Source of the DNA: Budorcas taxicolor
Lineage: Eukaryota; Chordata; Mammalia; Artiodactyla; Bovidae
Length of the DNA: 64,000 nucleotides
Reading direction: 5' to 3'
Assembly (NCBI RefSeq): GCF_023091745.1
Contig: NC_068930.1
Coordinates: forward strand, 13,724,262 to 13,788,261
Position numbers and translations under genes: made by a program. The notes beneath the pieces were generated by a model that searched no databases, was not told where the DNA came from, and worked only from the letters and a program-made list of their open reading frames with translations. Shown piece after piece: positions 20,893 to 31,810 of this stretch (its first letter is position 1; each line of letters starts with the position of its first letter).

Positions 20893-21268
20893 TGGATGGA
20901 GAAGGAAATAGCCACCCACTCCAGTATTTTTGCCTGGAAAATCCCATGGACAGAGCAGCCTGGTGGGCTGCAGTCCATGGGGTCGCTAAGAGTCGGACAG
21001 GACTGAGCAACTTCACTTTCACTTTTCACCTTCATGCATTGGAGAAGGAAATGGAACCCACTCCAGTGTTCTTGCCTGGAGAATCCCAGGGACGGGGGAG
21101 CCTGGTGGGCTGCTGTCTATGGGGTCGCACAGAATCGGACACGACTGAAGCGACTTAGCAGCAGCAGCAGCCAGTATTTTTGCCTGGGAAATCCCATGGA
21201 CAGAGGAACCTGGTGGGCTATAGTGCATGAGGCTGCAAAAGAGTCAGACATGGCATAGTGACCAAACA
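20893..21268 (+). mobile_element. Nested SINE: Bov-A2 inside an older Bov-tA-type copy
   Basis: The order is GATGGAGAAGGAAATAGCC...CCAGTATTTTTGCCTGG, then a Bov-A2 dimer ending in five AGC units (21157-21171), then again CCAGTATTTTTGCCTGG and the rest of a SINE to GACCAAACAGCAAAC. The repeated 17-mer sits at 20921-20937 and 21171-21187. This looks like a target-site duplication around an insertion of about 233 bases into a pre-existing SINE. Confidence 0.85.
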
Positions 21269-22029
21269 GCAAACAGAACTGGTTGAAGTGAGTAGATATT
21301 TTACATTTGTAAGCATTTAGGAGCAATGTTTTCTCTCTAAGACTGAGAATTAGGTCAATAGAAATCTGAAAACTAGTCTATTATATTCTGCTCATTAAAG
21401 GTTTTAAGAATGTATTTATAAAGGTATGCTGTCTGAGACATGTTTGCTATAATGATAACAAATAAAACATCTAAAAACATAATTTATATCTATACTAAAT
21501 TTTATCTTTTTAATTAATATGAGTTATGACTTCTCTTATTGAATCTAAGTGGCAGGTAAAATTATTGTATGTTGCAGTTTGTTATGGCCCTTCTAGAAAA
21601 TGTTAGTTAATAGTAGTATAATCCTTGGAAACTTCCTTCCAGAGTTCATAGAGGTCTGGGTCTGTAGCCTGCAAAAGACACATAGGGTACATATTTAGGT
21701 GAGCTTGTAAAGTCTTTGAGAAAGCAAAGATGGAGAATAAAAATTCTATTGATGTACTTCTGCTACAGGTTTTGTCTGTTAACCTCATGGAGAATTTATT
21801 TATAATTAAACTACCAAAATCTTTCTTGGCCAACGTGTTCTGTATTTTGAAAGATAAAAACTGTCAAATAATAGATTTTTGAAATGCAAAAAAGAAGTAC
21901 TGTTTTTATAACTCTATTCAAGACACTTTTCCCCCTTATAAATAGGTCATTATACTTCAAGCATTTCTTTTAGCAAGAGATGCTTTATTCCTTTTTTTTT
22001 TAAATCTCAGCATAATCAGCAGGAATTTA
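21269..22029. other. AT-rich single-copy DNA
   Basis: About 760 bases; nothing recognised. Confidence 0.45.
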
Positions 22030-22110
22030 AATAACTTTATTATTTGCATTTCAAATTACAGTTGAAGAAACTGAAGTTGGTTTTATAAAGCACAGCAAGG
22101 AAAGGGAATT
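22030..22110 (-). mobile_element. Possible MIR remnant
   Basis: TTTCAAATTACAGTTGAAGAAACTGAAG resembles the reverse MIR core 'ttttacagatgaggaaactgaggc'. It is short and diverged. Confidence 0.4.
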
Positions 22111-22139
22111 AATAAGGAAATCAGTTTTACCTGAACCAT

Positions 22140-22232
22140 TTTTTAAAATTTATTTTTTTATTTAAGGATAATTGCTTTATAGAATTCTGTTGTTTTCTGT
22201 TAAACCTCAACATGAATCAGCCATAGGTACTA
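22140..22232 (-). mobile_element. Short artiodactyl L1 3' end
   Basis: ATTTATTTTTTTATTTAAGG, then ATAATTGCTTTATAGAATTC, then ACATGAATCAGCCATAGGTA is the start of an inverted young L1 3' end. It is 5'-truncated after about 90 bases. Confidence 0.75.
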
Positions 22233-22664
22233 TTAATTTGTAATTCCTTAAACTCAATGTAGTCTAAAAAATGTATGTTTCCGTTCTCCTTTGAATTTAG
22301 AAAAAGAATGAATAAATTATGTAGTCAAGTTGGAATGTATGGACTCATGCACATTCTTCCACAGAAAGAAAATAAATACTAGGTGATTGTTTCAGCACAA
22401 ATAGATTGATACAGCTACTCATTTCAAAATGCTAACTTTATCTGTGAACAGCAGATGCAGACAAGTATGGGTGCCTGATAACAAGGATGCAAGATGGATA
22501 CAAATGTTATCAGCAATTGCTTGTGCATTAGGAACGTGAGTCCCTAAGGCTGAGTTGGCACCACAAAGGTAAATGCAAAATTTTCCTTTTCTTCAGAGAT
22601 TTTTCAGTCAAACTCTGGTTTTCTTCTTGATATTCTAGATATCATTTTCAGCATTTTTTTTCAA

Positions 22665-22812
22665 ATTTGAATGTTTATATGATCACCTGGCAATCTTGTT
22701 AAATGCATGATCTGAATCAGTAGATTCTGGGTAGAGTCTAAGAATTTGCATTTCCAGTAAGCTCCTAAGTAATGGTAATACTGCCCTTCTTAGGACCAAA
22801 CTTTGAGATGTA
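22665..22812 (+). mobile_element. MER5A-like DNA transposon remnant
   Basis: The order ATGATCACCTGGCAATCTTG, then GATCTGAATCAGTAGATTCTG, then AAGAATTTGCATTTCCAGTA, then ACCAAACTTTGAGATGTAAG follows MER5A (non-autonomous hAT-Charlie). It is diverged. Confidence 0.65.
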
Positions 22813-23075
22813 AGTTTTTAATTTATTTTTAAAAATTTATTTTTAATTGAAAGATAATTGCTTTACAATATTGTTTTGGATTCTGCTATACATCAACATG
22901 TGAATCAGCCATAGGTATACTTATGTCTTCTTCCTATTGAACCTTCCTCCCACCTCCCACCCCTCTAAGTTGTCCCAGAGCACCAGTCTGAGCTCCCTGA
23001 ATCATACAGTTAATTCCTACTGGCTATTTATTTTACATATGGAGGTATATATTTCCATGCTACTCTCTCCAGGGT
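22813..23075 (-). mobile_element. Artiodactyl L1 3' end, 5'-truncated
   Basis: TTTTTAATTTATTTTTAAAA, then AAAGATAATTGCTTTACAAT, then ACATGTGAATCAGCCATAGG, then CCTCCCACCTCCCACCCCTC, then CCATGCTACTCTCTCC. This is the inverted 3' untranslated region of a ruminant L1. The C-rich run is the complement of the G-rich tract seen in the plus-strand copies at 46605 and 59750. Confidence 0.85.
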
Positions 23076-23471
23076 TTTAGAAGATTACTCTACACATTTA
23101 AGAGGAGCTTAGTAATGTACACATTGTTGTAAACTATTACTTTATATTAAAGAGCATTTTTTGCTCTTTGGATACATAATAAAATTCACAATGACTTCTT
23201 CATTTATAGTTTGGTAGCTTTTGATACTGTAGATAATAAAAAATAAATCACTTTGTTTTGGTCACTTAGGGGACTTTTTTTCCCTTTGCAGTGATTTAGA
23301 TCGACCCCCTTTGTCATGAATCAGATTTGGATTCCCAAAAGTTAAATTCTGTGTTTATCAGTAGAGGGACAATCTTTTCCATTCAGGCAAAATCAGTTTT
23401 GGATTTGTCACTTTGCTTTCACTCATAAGTCATCATCCTCCGTTACATGTGGAGAACACAAGGTGCTTTAG
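23076..23471. other. Single-copy DNA
   Basis: About 400 bases with no recognised feature. Confidence 0.45.
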
Positions 23472-23682
23472 TAAGTGAAGGTAAGTCGCTCAGTCGTGTC
23501 CGACTCTTCGCGACCCCATGGACTGTAGCCTACCAGGCCCCTCCCTCCATGGGATTCTCCAGGCAAGAGTACTGGAGTGGGTTGCCATTTCCTTCTCCAG
23601 GGGATCTTCCCAACCCAGGGATCAAACCCGGGTCTCCCACATTCCAGGCAGACGCTTTAACCTCTGAGAAACCAGAGAAGCA
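23472..23682 (-). mobile_element. Bov-tA SINE
   Basis: Minus-strand full-length copy, from TAAGTGAAGGTAAGTCGCTC to AAACCAGAGAAGC. The CGCTCAGTCGTGTCCGACTC block keeps its CpGs, which suggests a younger copy. Confidence 0.93.
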
Positions 23683-24315
23683 TAAGCAAGTGTCAATTGC
23701 AGAGTTAATACCTCACTATATTGCAAAAACAAATACAGCTTCTCCCTGACTTTGGGACTGGATGACGTAGCCAAACAATTTCAAAGTAGTTTTTGAAATA
23801 ATTAAATATGTAGGATACTCAAAGGGAGAAGTGATCTGTTAGTTATCCTCTAGTTAGAAGAGAATCATGGAAAGCTTAGTGAAAGAGGTTGAGCAAGGCT
23901 TAGAGGGCTAAGAAGGACTTGGCCATCTAGACAGGGCTGTCAATGATATTGAAAAGGAAATCCATGCAGTATTCTAGAAGTCTGTGAAAGTCTGGTTGGT
24001 TTGAGGCAGTGCAAGTCATTTATTACTGATGAGACAATCAGTGGAAAAGAAGGCAAAAGGTAGAAAGAGAACAGGCTACAAATAGTGTCAGGCAGCTGCA
24101 AGTTTATGTGTTTTATCCTGGCAATAGGAAGTCATTTATGATTTTAAATAGGGTAATGATGTGAAAAGAAATATTTTACTGTGAGTTCTTTATCTTCTCT
24201 TCAGTGTTATGCAGAACAGATTTCTTCTACAAAATGTAAGTTTCTACTATAGCCTTTTCAGAGTTTAGTGCTTGTTAGACTCTGCACATATATATGTACA
24301 TATATATGCAGAAAA
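23683..24315. other. Single-copy or very old repeat DNA
   Basis: 23860-24170 (GGCTTAGAGGGCTAAGAAGG, then CTATGAAGT-like CAATAGGAAGTCATTTATG, then ATAGGGTAATGATGTGAAAAG) loosely resembles the old dispersed repeat noted near 61350-62060, but I cannot assign it. A near-palindromic ACATATATATGTACATATAT lies at 24287-24310. Confidence 0.35.
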
Positions 24316-24531
24316 GAAAGTTAAAGTGTTAATCACACAGTCATGTCTGATTCTTTACAACTGCATGTATTGTAGTCTGCCAGCCTCCTCTGGCCATGGA
24401 ATTCTCCAGCAGGAATACTGGAGTGGGTAGTCATTCCCTTCTCCAGGGGATCTTCCTGACCCAAAGATCGAAACTGGATCTCCTGCACTGAAGGAAGAAG
24501 ATTCTATACCATCTGCGTTACCAGAGAAGCC
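24316..24531 (-). mobile_element. Bov-tA SINE, diverged
   Basis: Minus-strand copy from AAAGTTAAAGTGTTAATCAC to CCAGAGAAGCC. Most CpGs have decayed (ATGTCTGATTCTTTACAACTG) and a small duplication AAGGAAGAAGATTC occurs in the head, so it is an older insertion. Confidence 0.9.
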
Positions 24532-24939
24532 TGATATAATGAATATGTGGTATACAAATCTCTAGGTTTTACCTCAGTTGTTTTAAATCTTAATTAAAAA
24601 AAAAACTTGCAACCTATAACTATATTTTTTTAAAAAGATCAAAGTGTTAATTCATTTAGAAATTACTAAAATCCTGTACTAAACCCTGTACTTTTATTCA
24701 TAATCTCTTTAAATCTTATTTCTAAGTTACACTTTTACAGGTTATTGCCTTTGGACAAAATCATAAAACTTTCTGCTATGTCTAAATTAAACTTTAGTAA
24801 GTTTTAAAAAGCAGAATAAATGACTTTATTGTATTCTTTAGAAATTATTCATATTAATTATGACAGATTCTAGCAATGGGTCTACAAAGAAAACATTAGA
24901 AAAAATTTTCACCAAGTTGTTTTTTCACCAAGTTTTTTT
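24532..24939. other. AT-rich single-copy DNA
   Basis: About 400 AT-rich bases with nothing recognised. A short direct repeat TTTTCACCAAGTTGTTTTTTCACCAAGTT lies at 24906-24935. Confidence 0.4.
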
Positions 24940-25240
24940 AAACAAGTTTAAACATACATAAGTTATACAGATTTGTATAATAAATATCTCAAACCCTTTA
25001 TATAGATTCACCAGCTGCTCTAATTTTTCGCATTTGTTTTTTCTACATACAATTGGGTCAGGCTGAAGTATTTGGTAATATATTGCAGACATCATAACAC
25101 ATTCATTCCTAAATATTTCAGAATGAATCTCCACCAGATAAGTAAATTCTCCTTCAATAAGTACAACAGTGTTGTGATAACTAAGAAAAGTAGCAATAAT
25201 AACAATATCATAGTAGTACTAATAATGTCCTTTAGGAAGT
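24940..25240. mobile_element. Old L1 3'-region fragment (L1ME-like)
   Basis: ATATTGCAGACATCATAACAC, then TTCATTCCTAAATATTTCAG, then AATGAATCTCCACCAGATAAG matches a common old L1 3' segment ('gttgcagacatcatgacactttacccctaaatacttcagcatg'). Strand and family are uncertain. Confidence 0.5.
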
Positions 25241-25256
25241 TAGGGTTAGGGTTAGA
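25239..25256 (+). repeat. Short telomere-like (TTAGGG) run
   Basis: GTTAGGGTTAGGGTTAGA holds two perfect TTAGGG units and part of a third, preceded by TTTAGGAAG. It sits exactly where the old L1 fragment ends. Confidence 0.7.
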
Positions 25257-25779
25257 GTGAAGAATAGAAAACATTTCCACCCTCCATACCCAGGTAAAAA
25301 TTTGATTCTGCAGAAACAGTAGAAGTTAATGCATATTCACTTGAGTGAGGGATAAGAACCTACCTGGAGCTCAGGATCCTATACAAATAACAATCAGAGA
25401 CTGGATAATTCCAGGATATGGATAGAACACTTGCCTGCTTAAGACCGTCTCCAGATACAAGACAGAATTTGGTTGCCATGAGAAGAAAGGCAAGAATACT
25501 GAGAAAGAGTCATTCTCAAGGTACACATGCTCTGCATAAGGGTGAAGCTCAACCAGGACAATCAAGAACCACTATTTTTCCCCCATAGTGAGTACAGCAC
25601 TGAGTAACAAGCAACAGCAGTCTAAAAATAGTAGGCAAGAACTTGGGAAGACCCCTCTATGGGAATTAATTTTGTGCAGGAACTACTAAAATGTTAGAGT
25701 GGAGCTGGGATATTTGGGAAAAAAACCCATGTCACCCCTAACCCTTCATTAAGCACAAGGTGCTAACGTCCCATCACTG
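25257..25779 (+). mobile_element. Probable 5' untranslated region of an old L1M/HAL1-like element
   Basis: Single-copy in appearance, but it lies directly upstream of the ORF1-like segment starting near 25860. It has the mixed composition of old L1 5' regions. I assign it by position only. Confidence 0.35.
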
Positions 25780-26795
25780 CAGGACTTTGAAATCTGTGAT
25801 GCCTTAAAGATAACTTTAGGAGTGAAGCCCCAGTTCCAGCTTCTTGTCTTACTATATTTCATGATAATATTTCACACTAAGAGCCAGAAAAAAACAGTGT
25901 GCCTGATTATGACTCTAAGTATTATTTACTTTAGTCTCTACATTTTTATTTATAATGTCTCCAATCTCATAAAAACTATGAGACAACTAAATAAAAGCAA
26001 GGGAAACATGATCACTCATTTTCAAAAGAAAAAGAAGTTAGAAACAGACCAAGAGAAAACAACAACTTTAAAATATATGAATAATATGTTAAAAGATTTG
26101 GTGTAAAAGTTGACAACATGAATGAAGAAATGAGATATTTTAGTAGAGATATGAAAGCTGCTGCTGCTGCTGCTGAGTCGCTTCAGTCATGTCTGACTCT
26201 GTGCGACCCCACAGATGGCAGCCCACCAGACTCCCCCGTCCCTGGGATTCTCCAGGCAAGAACACTGGAGTGGGTTGCCATTTCCTTCTCCAATGCATTA
26301 AAGTGAAAATTGAAAGGGAAGTCCCTCAGTCATGTCTGACTCTTACCGACCACATGGACTGCAGCCTACCAGGCTCCTCCATCCATGGGATTTTCCAGGC
26401 AAGAGTACTGGAGTGGGATGCCATTGCCTTCTCCAAATTAATAATAGGTAAACAGAAGTTATCCAATAGGATCACAAATAGAAAATAGAGGGAAAAATAA
26501 GCAAGCAAAATATGCAAAAGCTATGAGAAAATAACAAACAGTCTAACAAAAATCTTCCTGAAGGAAATTGGAGAGATTTTGAGCAAAGAATATAGTAGAA
26601 AAGATAATAGCTGAGAATACTCCAAAATTAAAGAAGGGATACTAATCATGGATTGAAGAATCCGAGAGAACCCAACCAATATAAATACAGAATGTAACAG
26701 AAGAAAAACAAAATTTTAATCCAGTTGCTGAAAACCAAAGCTAAAGTGAAAAATCTTAGACAGCTAAGGCCGCATATATTTTAGAGCTTAAGAGA
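25780..26795 (+). mobile_element. L1M/HAL1-like ORF1 region, split by a Bov-A2
   Basis: The order GAAACAGACCAAGAGAAAAC, then AATAATATGTTAAAAGATTTGG, then AACATGAATGAAGAAATGAG, a Bov-A2 insert, then GAGAAAATAACAAACAGTC, AAGATAATAGCTGAGAATAC, GAGAGAACCCAACCAATATA and AAAACCAAAGCTAAAGTG follows HAL1/L1MC ORF1. All frames are broken. A second copy in opposite orientation starts about 10 bases downstream. Confidence 0.7.
26155..26435 (-). mobile_element. Bov-A2 SINE (dimer) with (GCT)6
   Basis: Minus-strand full Bov-A2: (GCT)6 at 26157-26174, GAGTCGCTTCAGTCATGTC, first monomer to CCTTCTCCAATGCATT, linker AAAGTGAAAATTGAAAGG, then a second monomer ending CATTGCCTTCTCCA. It interrupts an old L1 ORF1 sequence. 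Confidence 0.95.
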
Positions 26796-26804
26796 AAAGT
26801 ACAT

Positions 26805-28310
26805 TATATTTACCATTTCTGGCACTCCACCCTCATTCTTGAAGTTATAAGTTTCCCCTGGTATTCTCTCCTCAGTCTGAAGGATTTCCTTTTAACACTA
26901 TTTCAGGGAAGATCTGCTGTTAATTAATTCTCTTAGTTTTCTTCATATGAGAATTTCTTTTTGCTGTTGTTCCCAAAGGATGTTTCCAGTGGATATAAGA
27001 ATCTGTTTTAGAAGTCGCCTTTTTGTGTGTGTGGGGAAGGGAGGGCACATTAAAGGAATTCCACTGTCTCCTGGTATTCATGATTTCTGGTGAGAAGTCC
27101 ACCGTCATTGCTCCCCAACATATAATGTATCTTTTTTGCCCGTTTTTCTGATTTTCTCCCATATCTTTGGTTTTCAGAAGTTATATTACTGTATTTGTGG
27201 GTATGAACATCTTTGACTTTTTGTGTTGTTCAGATTTCTCTAATCTTCTTGAGGTTCTAACATATAACATTTGCCCAGTTTGGCAAGACTTTCCACTGTT
27301 ATTTTGTTAAGTATTTTATCTTTACCAACCCCTCCCTTCTTTCCGTCTGGGGTTCTAATATTACGAATGTTAGGCCTTTGGGTATTATCCCATAGGACCC
27401 TGAGGTTTGATTTAAAATACTTTTTTGTCATGGTTGTTCTTGGGTCTTTGGGTTGGATCATCTCTGTTGATCCATCTTTAAGTTCACTGAGTCATTCTGT
27501 TGTCATCTCCATTCTTCCATAAGCCTATACAACATTTTAAAATTTTCAGATGTTTTGTTTTATAGCCCTGTTACCATTTGATTATTTTTAATAGCTCTTC
27601 CTTGTATGCTGAGAATTTATACTTTTTTTTTTTCCATTCTTTAAAGTGCTTACCTTTATTTTATGGAGAATGGTCACATTGCTGCTTTTTCATTCCAAAA
27701 TCCCTGTCATTTGGTGATTGGCATCTGTTGATTATCATTGTTGAGGATTGTTCAAATTTTTCTGGTTCTTTGTATGCTGAAGAGCTTTGCATGCCTCCTA
27801 GGAATTCTGAATAATATGTTGTGAGGGTTTTGGACACACTAGAATCCTCTGGAGAATTTTGAATTTGTCTTTAGGAGCCAGTCAACCCAGTCAGCTCCAG
27901 ATCACAAATTCTGTTTCATCTTCTGTGGGCAGTTGTTAAAGTATGTGTTTAGTCTGATAGGATTTACTGTGCCGTTTGCAGCTATCCCAGTGGATGTACC
28001 GCCAAAGACTCAGGTAGCACTTGGGCAGTACTTTGCATCATGGTCCAGCTCTAAACATGTTTGCTATGCTTCTTGGCTGTGTTCTGAGAATATACAGCTT
28101 GGAGAGAAAATGGGGCCTTCTGCCAGTTGATAGACATAATTAGGGTATTTTCTCTTTCATTCTCAGTATTTTCCCAGTATTCCTCCCTTTTCAGCCTTCT
28201 GGCTAGGAAATCAGTGTTTCCCTCTCAGAATTTTAGCCCCTGCACTGATACTCATGGGGAGAAACACCAGTTTAAAAAAGTAATGAGTATCTCACCCATG
28301 TTCTTCAAAT
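26805..28310 (-). mobile_element. L1M/HAL1-like element, ORF1 and 5' region, inverted
   Basis: Reverse-complement HAL1/L1MC: ACCATTTCTGGCACTCCACC, then GAAGATCTGCTGTTAATTAATT, CCACTGTCTCCTGGTATTC, GGTGAGAAGTCCACCGTCATTG, GGGGTTCTAATATTACGAATG, TATCCCATAGGACCCTGAGG, GGTCACATTGCTGC and TTTGCATGCCTCCTAGG, continuing into a 5'-like region to about 28310. It covers the same ORF1 interval as the plus-strand copy to its left. Confidence 0.75.
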
Positions 28311-29429
28311 AACATGAATCTCTTTTCCTGTTTCCTCTATACAAATTGATAAGTTTTTTCTGCAAGGTTTTATGTGTCACATTAATCAGCTATTTCATCC
28401 AAATGAGCATGATGTGATCAGAACAATTTATATCAATATTTACTCTCTTTTCATCAGGAAATCAAAATGTAAGAGGCATCTTATTTATCTATCTTAAGCT
28501 ACTTATAGAAATGTATTCTCTAATTACAGAATTCTGTCTAGGCATATCCAGAAATTTCCTACCTAAGCTATCAGGATTTGCCTCAATGTTTAGTAAGTTC
28601 TTCATGCTTAGACTGTCTAAAATATGTATGAAATAGGACATTTTTCTGTATTTTTAAGAAATATTTAGAATTTCTTAATACATTTTATTTTAGGTGGCTT
28701 AAAGATCAATATACCATTTTGAGTTAATGTTTCATATAGTGCTAAAGATTTTCCATCATATATTTCTTATGTTAATATTTATTTTTGCTAATGTAGTCCA
28801 AAGGTTGTGCTAAAAACCTAATTTGGATGCTCTTATCCATCATGTGAGAGTGATACCAGGGCACATTTTTTTTGCTACTGAAATTAAAGTGTCTTATTAT
28901 AGGGTATTTATGCTATGGATGTTCTTAGAAACGTGGAATTTTTTATATTATGTCATTAAAATGAATATTAACATGATACAATGGAAAATATAGATTTTCA
29001 TATTTCTTTGGCATAGAGAAATTCTAATGTGAAGTACAAGTGGTGTCTTGTAGAAAGATCTAAATTGAAGTCTTTAATTTAAAAGAAAGGCTATATGATT
29101 TTTAAAAGATCTACTTTAAATTTCCTTAACTATTTCACTAATTAAAGTGATTAAGGAATAGAGCAGAGTTTCTATATACCATCTTCTTATGTTTTTGCAA
29201 ATATTGTATTCATGAATAAAACTAAACAGCTGGCTGCTGAACTTGGACATGAAAGAATACCAGTCTAGGTATTACACTGTACTGTTGGTAATCCTAGATT
29301 TTTTTTTGACGTATCTTGTTGACTGGATGTTATCTGTTCCTTGCCCTTTCTGGTGAGACCACTCCAGATCACTTTTGGGAAACCAAGCTCTTTGATATGG
29401 TGTGATCTGATTCTTGTATAGGGGAATTG
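28311..29429. other. AT-rich single-copy DNA
   Basis: About 1.1 kb with no recognised repeat or gene. Confidence 0.45.
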
Positions 29430-29625
29430 TTCTCAAACTTCAAGTGTACCAGGCATACCCAGGGTACTTGATGAAGTACAGATTTCTGGGCCCACTCCCA
29501 GAATGGAGTAGGTAGGTCAGTAGGTCTGAGTCAGTAGGTCTGAGGTGGGGCTTAAAAACTTGCATTTCTCACAAGTCCTTAGGTATTGACAATGTGGCAA
29601 ATCCAGGGACAACACTTGGAGAAAC
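29430..29625 (+). mobile_element. MER5A-like DNA transposon remnant
   Basis: The order GTTCTCAAACTTCAAGTGTAC, then ATTTCTGGGCCCACTCCCAGA, then GTAGGTCTGAGGTGGGGC, then CTTGCATTTCTCACAAGTCC, then ACACTTGGAGAAACTCC follows MER5A end to end. TCAGTAGGTCTGAG is present twice in tandem (29517-29544), a small local duplication. Confidence 0.85.
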
Positions 29626-29919
29626 TCCAACCAAGGATAAATCACTCTATTTTCTCACTGCTGGGAAGTAGTTCCACTGGTATCAGCTGAACCATCATAG
29701 CCTAGATCATTGTACTTCTCTCCACACTGTATCAGAAACACAAAACTATAAGCTTGGTATATGGCAGTGTTGAAATACAAGTATGTTGTTTGTTAGAAAT
29801 CTAAACTTAGTCAGTTGTGTGCTGTAGTCAGAATCACAATGATAGCAAATGATATAATGTCCAGTGAAATAAGTGATATATTTCCATCTTTGTTAGGAGG
29901 ATAAATCAAAAGGCCCTCT

Positions 29920-30215
29920 GTTTGCCTGGCTAAATCACTTCACTCAAGTCTTCCTTGATCTAGCCATTCACCAAGATGGGTTATAGATAATTTCTTACAC
30001 AGCTCTCAAAACATTCTGTGAATATATCTATCATTGCACTTTAAATTTTTTTAAAAAAATTATCTTTCTGTGTATCTGATTTCTTCATTGGACATTTGGT
30101 CTTTGAAGGCAAGGGTCATTTCTTATTAATCTTATAACTTCAATGCTTGGGGCAAAATCTTGTGGGTGGCTGGAGCCCAATACATTTTTTGTTGAATAAA
30201 AGAAGAGATTCATGA
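29920..30215 (-). mobile_element. LINE2 3' end
   Basis: In inverted L2 order: TCTTCCTTGATCTAGCCATTC, then ATTCTGTGAATATATCTATC, ATTGCACTTTAAAT, TTATCTTTCTGTGTATCTG, TTTGAAGGCAAGGGTCATTTC and CAATACATTTTTTGTTGAAT. It is a typical diverged L2. Confidence 0.7.
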
Positions 30216-30689
30216 TGGATGATGAGTGAAAGGCAAAGTCAAAACATAACCTGTCCAAAATGATTTCCTGAGAGGGTGAGTGTTTGCATTTCTTCATACA
30301 CTCATGCAAGTCTGTACACGAGAAGCTATTGTCCCCATAACAGTCATTTACTCTTTTCTAGAAAGTGTCCATGTGCTTGTGACTTGTACAGAGAATGACA
30401 AATAAAATCCTCAAGGGGATAAGAGGTGATAGACTGGAAAATTTAAATTCTAGATGAAAAGGCACAAGTTGAAGGAAAACATGTCCTAAGTTTAAAATTC
30501 ACTGAAAGCATGGGTGGGGGAAGGTGGATTTAACACACAGTAAAATAAGCTAGAATTGGGTGTTTTCAATGGGATTTAAGAAACTACGTTAGCACACCTT
30601 AAAAAAAAATATTACTATGCATTGTGATGGATACAGAGCACATTCATCCTTTACTTACATTTTTGTGCTTTTAGAACATTCTCTCCCTT
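30216..30689. other. Single-copy DNA
   Basis: Nothing recognised. Confidence 0.4.
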
Positions 30690-30830
30690 TAAATACTAAG
30701 CCATATTTCAAGACCCACTAGCAGTTTCCAGAATTCACCTGTTCCTGTTCCCACTGCAGTGATCTCTCCTTCCATTGAACTAATATAACACATGCTTTAC
30801 TTATCAAAATTCTGTCATAATATACATAAG
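30690..30830 (-). mobile_element. Weak LINE2-like trace
   Basis: TTTCAAGACCCACTAGCAG...GTGATCTCTCCTTCCATTGAA has the order of an inverted L2 ('caagacccagctcaaatgtc..tgatctctcc'), but divergence is too high to be sure. Confidence 0.35.
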
Positions 30831-31642
30831 CATCTATGGATTACGAACTGTCTCTGATGAGACAGTTCTTTGACGCTATACATCAGGAGCGACAAACTGA
30901 ATGCAGGCAACATCTCCCTGAAGTCCTGGGGTAAGAATAATGCTGAAAGTGTATAATATTCTCCCAATTGTACTTAGAATGAGAAAATGGCATTACTTAT
31001 ACCAGATATGTTATTGTCTTGAAATTCTGTATCCCTAAAAACTTGTAGGGCAAAATTTGTAGCAGAGAAGGACCAACAATATGTAAAATGAAGAAATTGA
31101 AAAGAATGTAACAGTTACTTAATTACTAATATAAAATATATGTTGCGATTAAAAAAGATATTCAAAAAGTTCAAAGTTAATTTTATTCCTAAATAATAGA
31201 TTTATAAGAAATACTAATGAACTCATGGGTGCACGTAATTAATTTTGGGGGAATATATTATCCACCAATACGCTCTTTATTTGTAATACCCAATATAGAA
31301 CTGTCAAGTCTTTACATACGTATTTAAGGTAAGCAAACCTGGCTTCAAATAAATATTCAGCTTTAACCTGGAAGTTCTGGACGACATCTTTCTGTAATTG
31401 TCAGTTTTCTATTATGCATAATCTATTATACAGCTATTTTTTAAATGAGAAATTTATGCTATAATTGATAGAATATTAAGGTTTAAAATGGGAGTGAATT
31501 TAATAGCCTATCTCATATATTTAATTCTATATTCACAAAGGACTTCAGAGCATGCCAATGAAAATTTGAATTTACTTTGGTGATCTTAAAATCTGGACAG
31601 TATTGACTGTTAACCCAGTAGTTGATTCTTCTTCTTTTTGAG
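30831..31642. other. AT-rich single-copy DNA
   Basis: About 800 bases; nothing recognised. Confidence 0.4.
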
Positions 31643-31810
31643 ATAAAATTAATCTAGAGAATTTCCTGGTTGTCCAGTGGTTAGGACTTTTCATACTCAC
31701 TGCTGGAGGCCCAGGTTTGATCTTGGTCAGGGAAGTAAGATTCTACAAGCAACATGGTGTGGCCAAAAAATTAAAAAAAAAAAAAAAAAACACAAATAAA
31801 ATTAATTTAG
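31643..31810 (+). mobile_element. CHR-type SINE with target-site duplication
   Basis: GAATTTCCTGGTTGTCCAGTGG, then TTAGGACTTTTCATACTCACTG, GGCCCAGGTTTGATCTTGG, GTGTGGCCAAAAAATT and a run of 18 A form the tRNA-Glu-derived CHR SINE (core about 31659-31790). The flanks ATAAAATTAATCTAG (31643-31657) and ATAAAATTAATTTAG (31796-31810) are a 15-base duplication with one mismatch. Confidence 0.93.

Noticed and set aside
26118..26306. Frame with an alanine run (AAAAAE) that might suggest a poly-alanine protein
   Set aside because: The alanines are the (GCT)n tail of a Bov-A2 SINE. The same happens at 11609-11797 and 21019-21228.
27271..27814. Hydrophobic plus-strand frames resembling membrane proteins
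   Set aside because: They are the reverse complement of an L1M/HAL1-like ORF1 region, which is T-rich and so gives Leu/Phe-rich frames.
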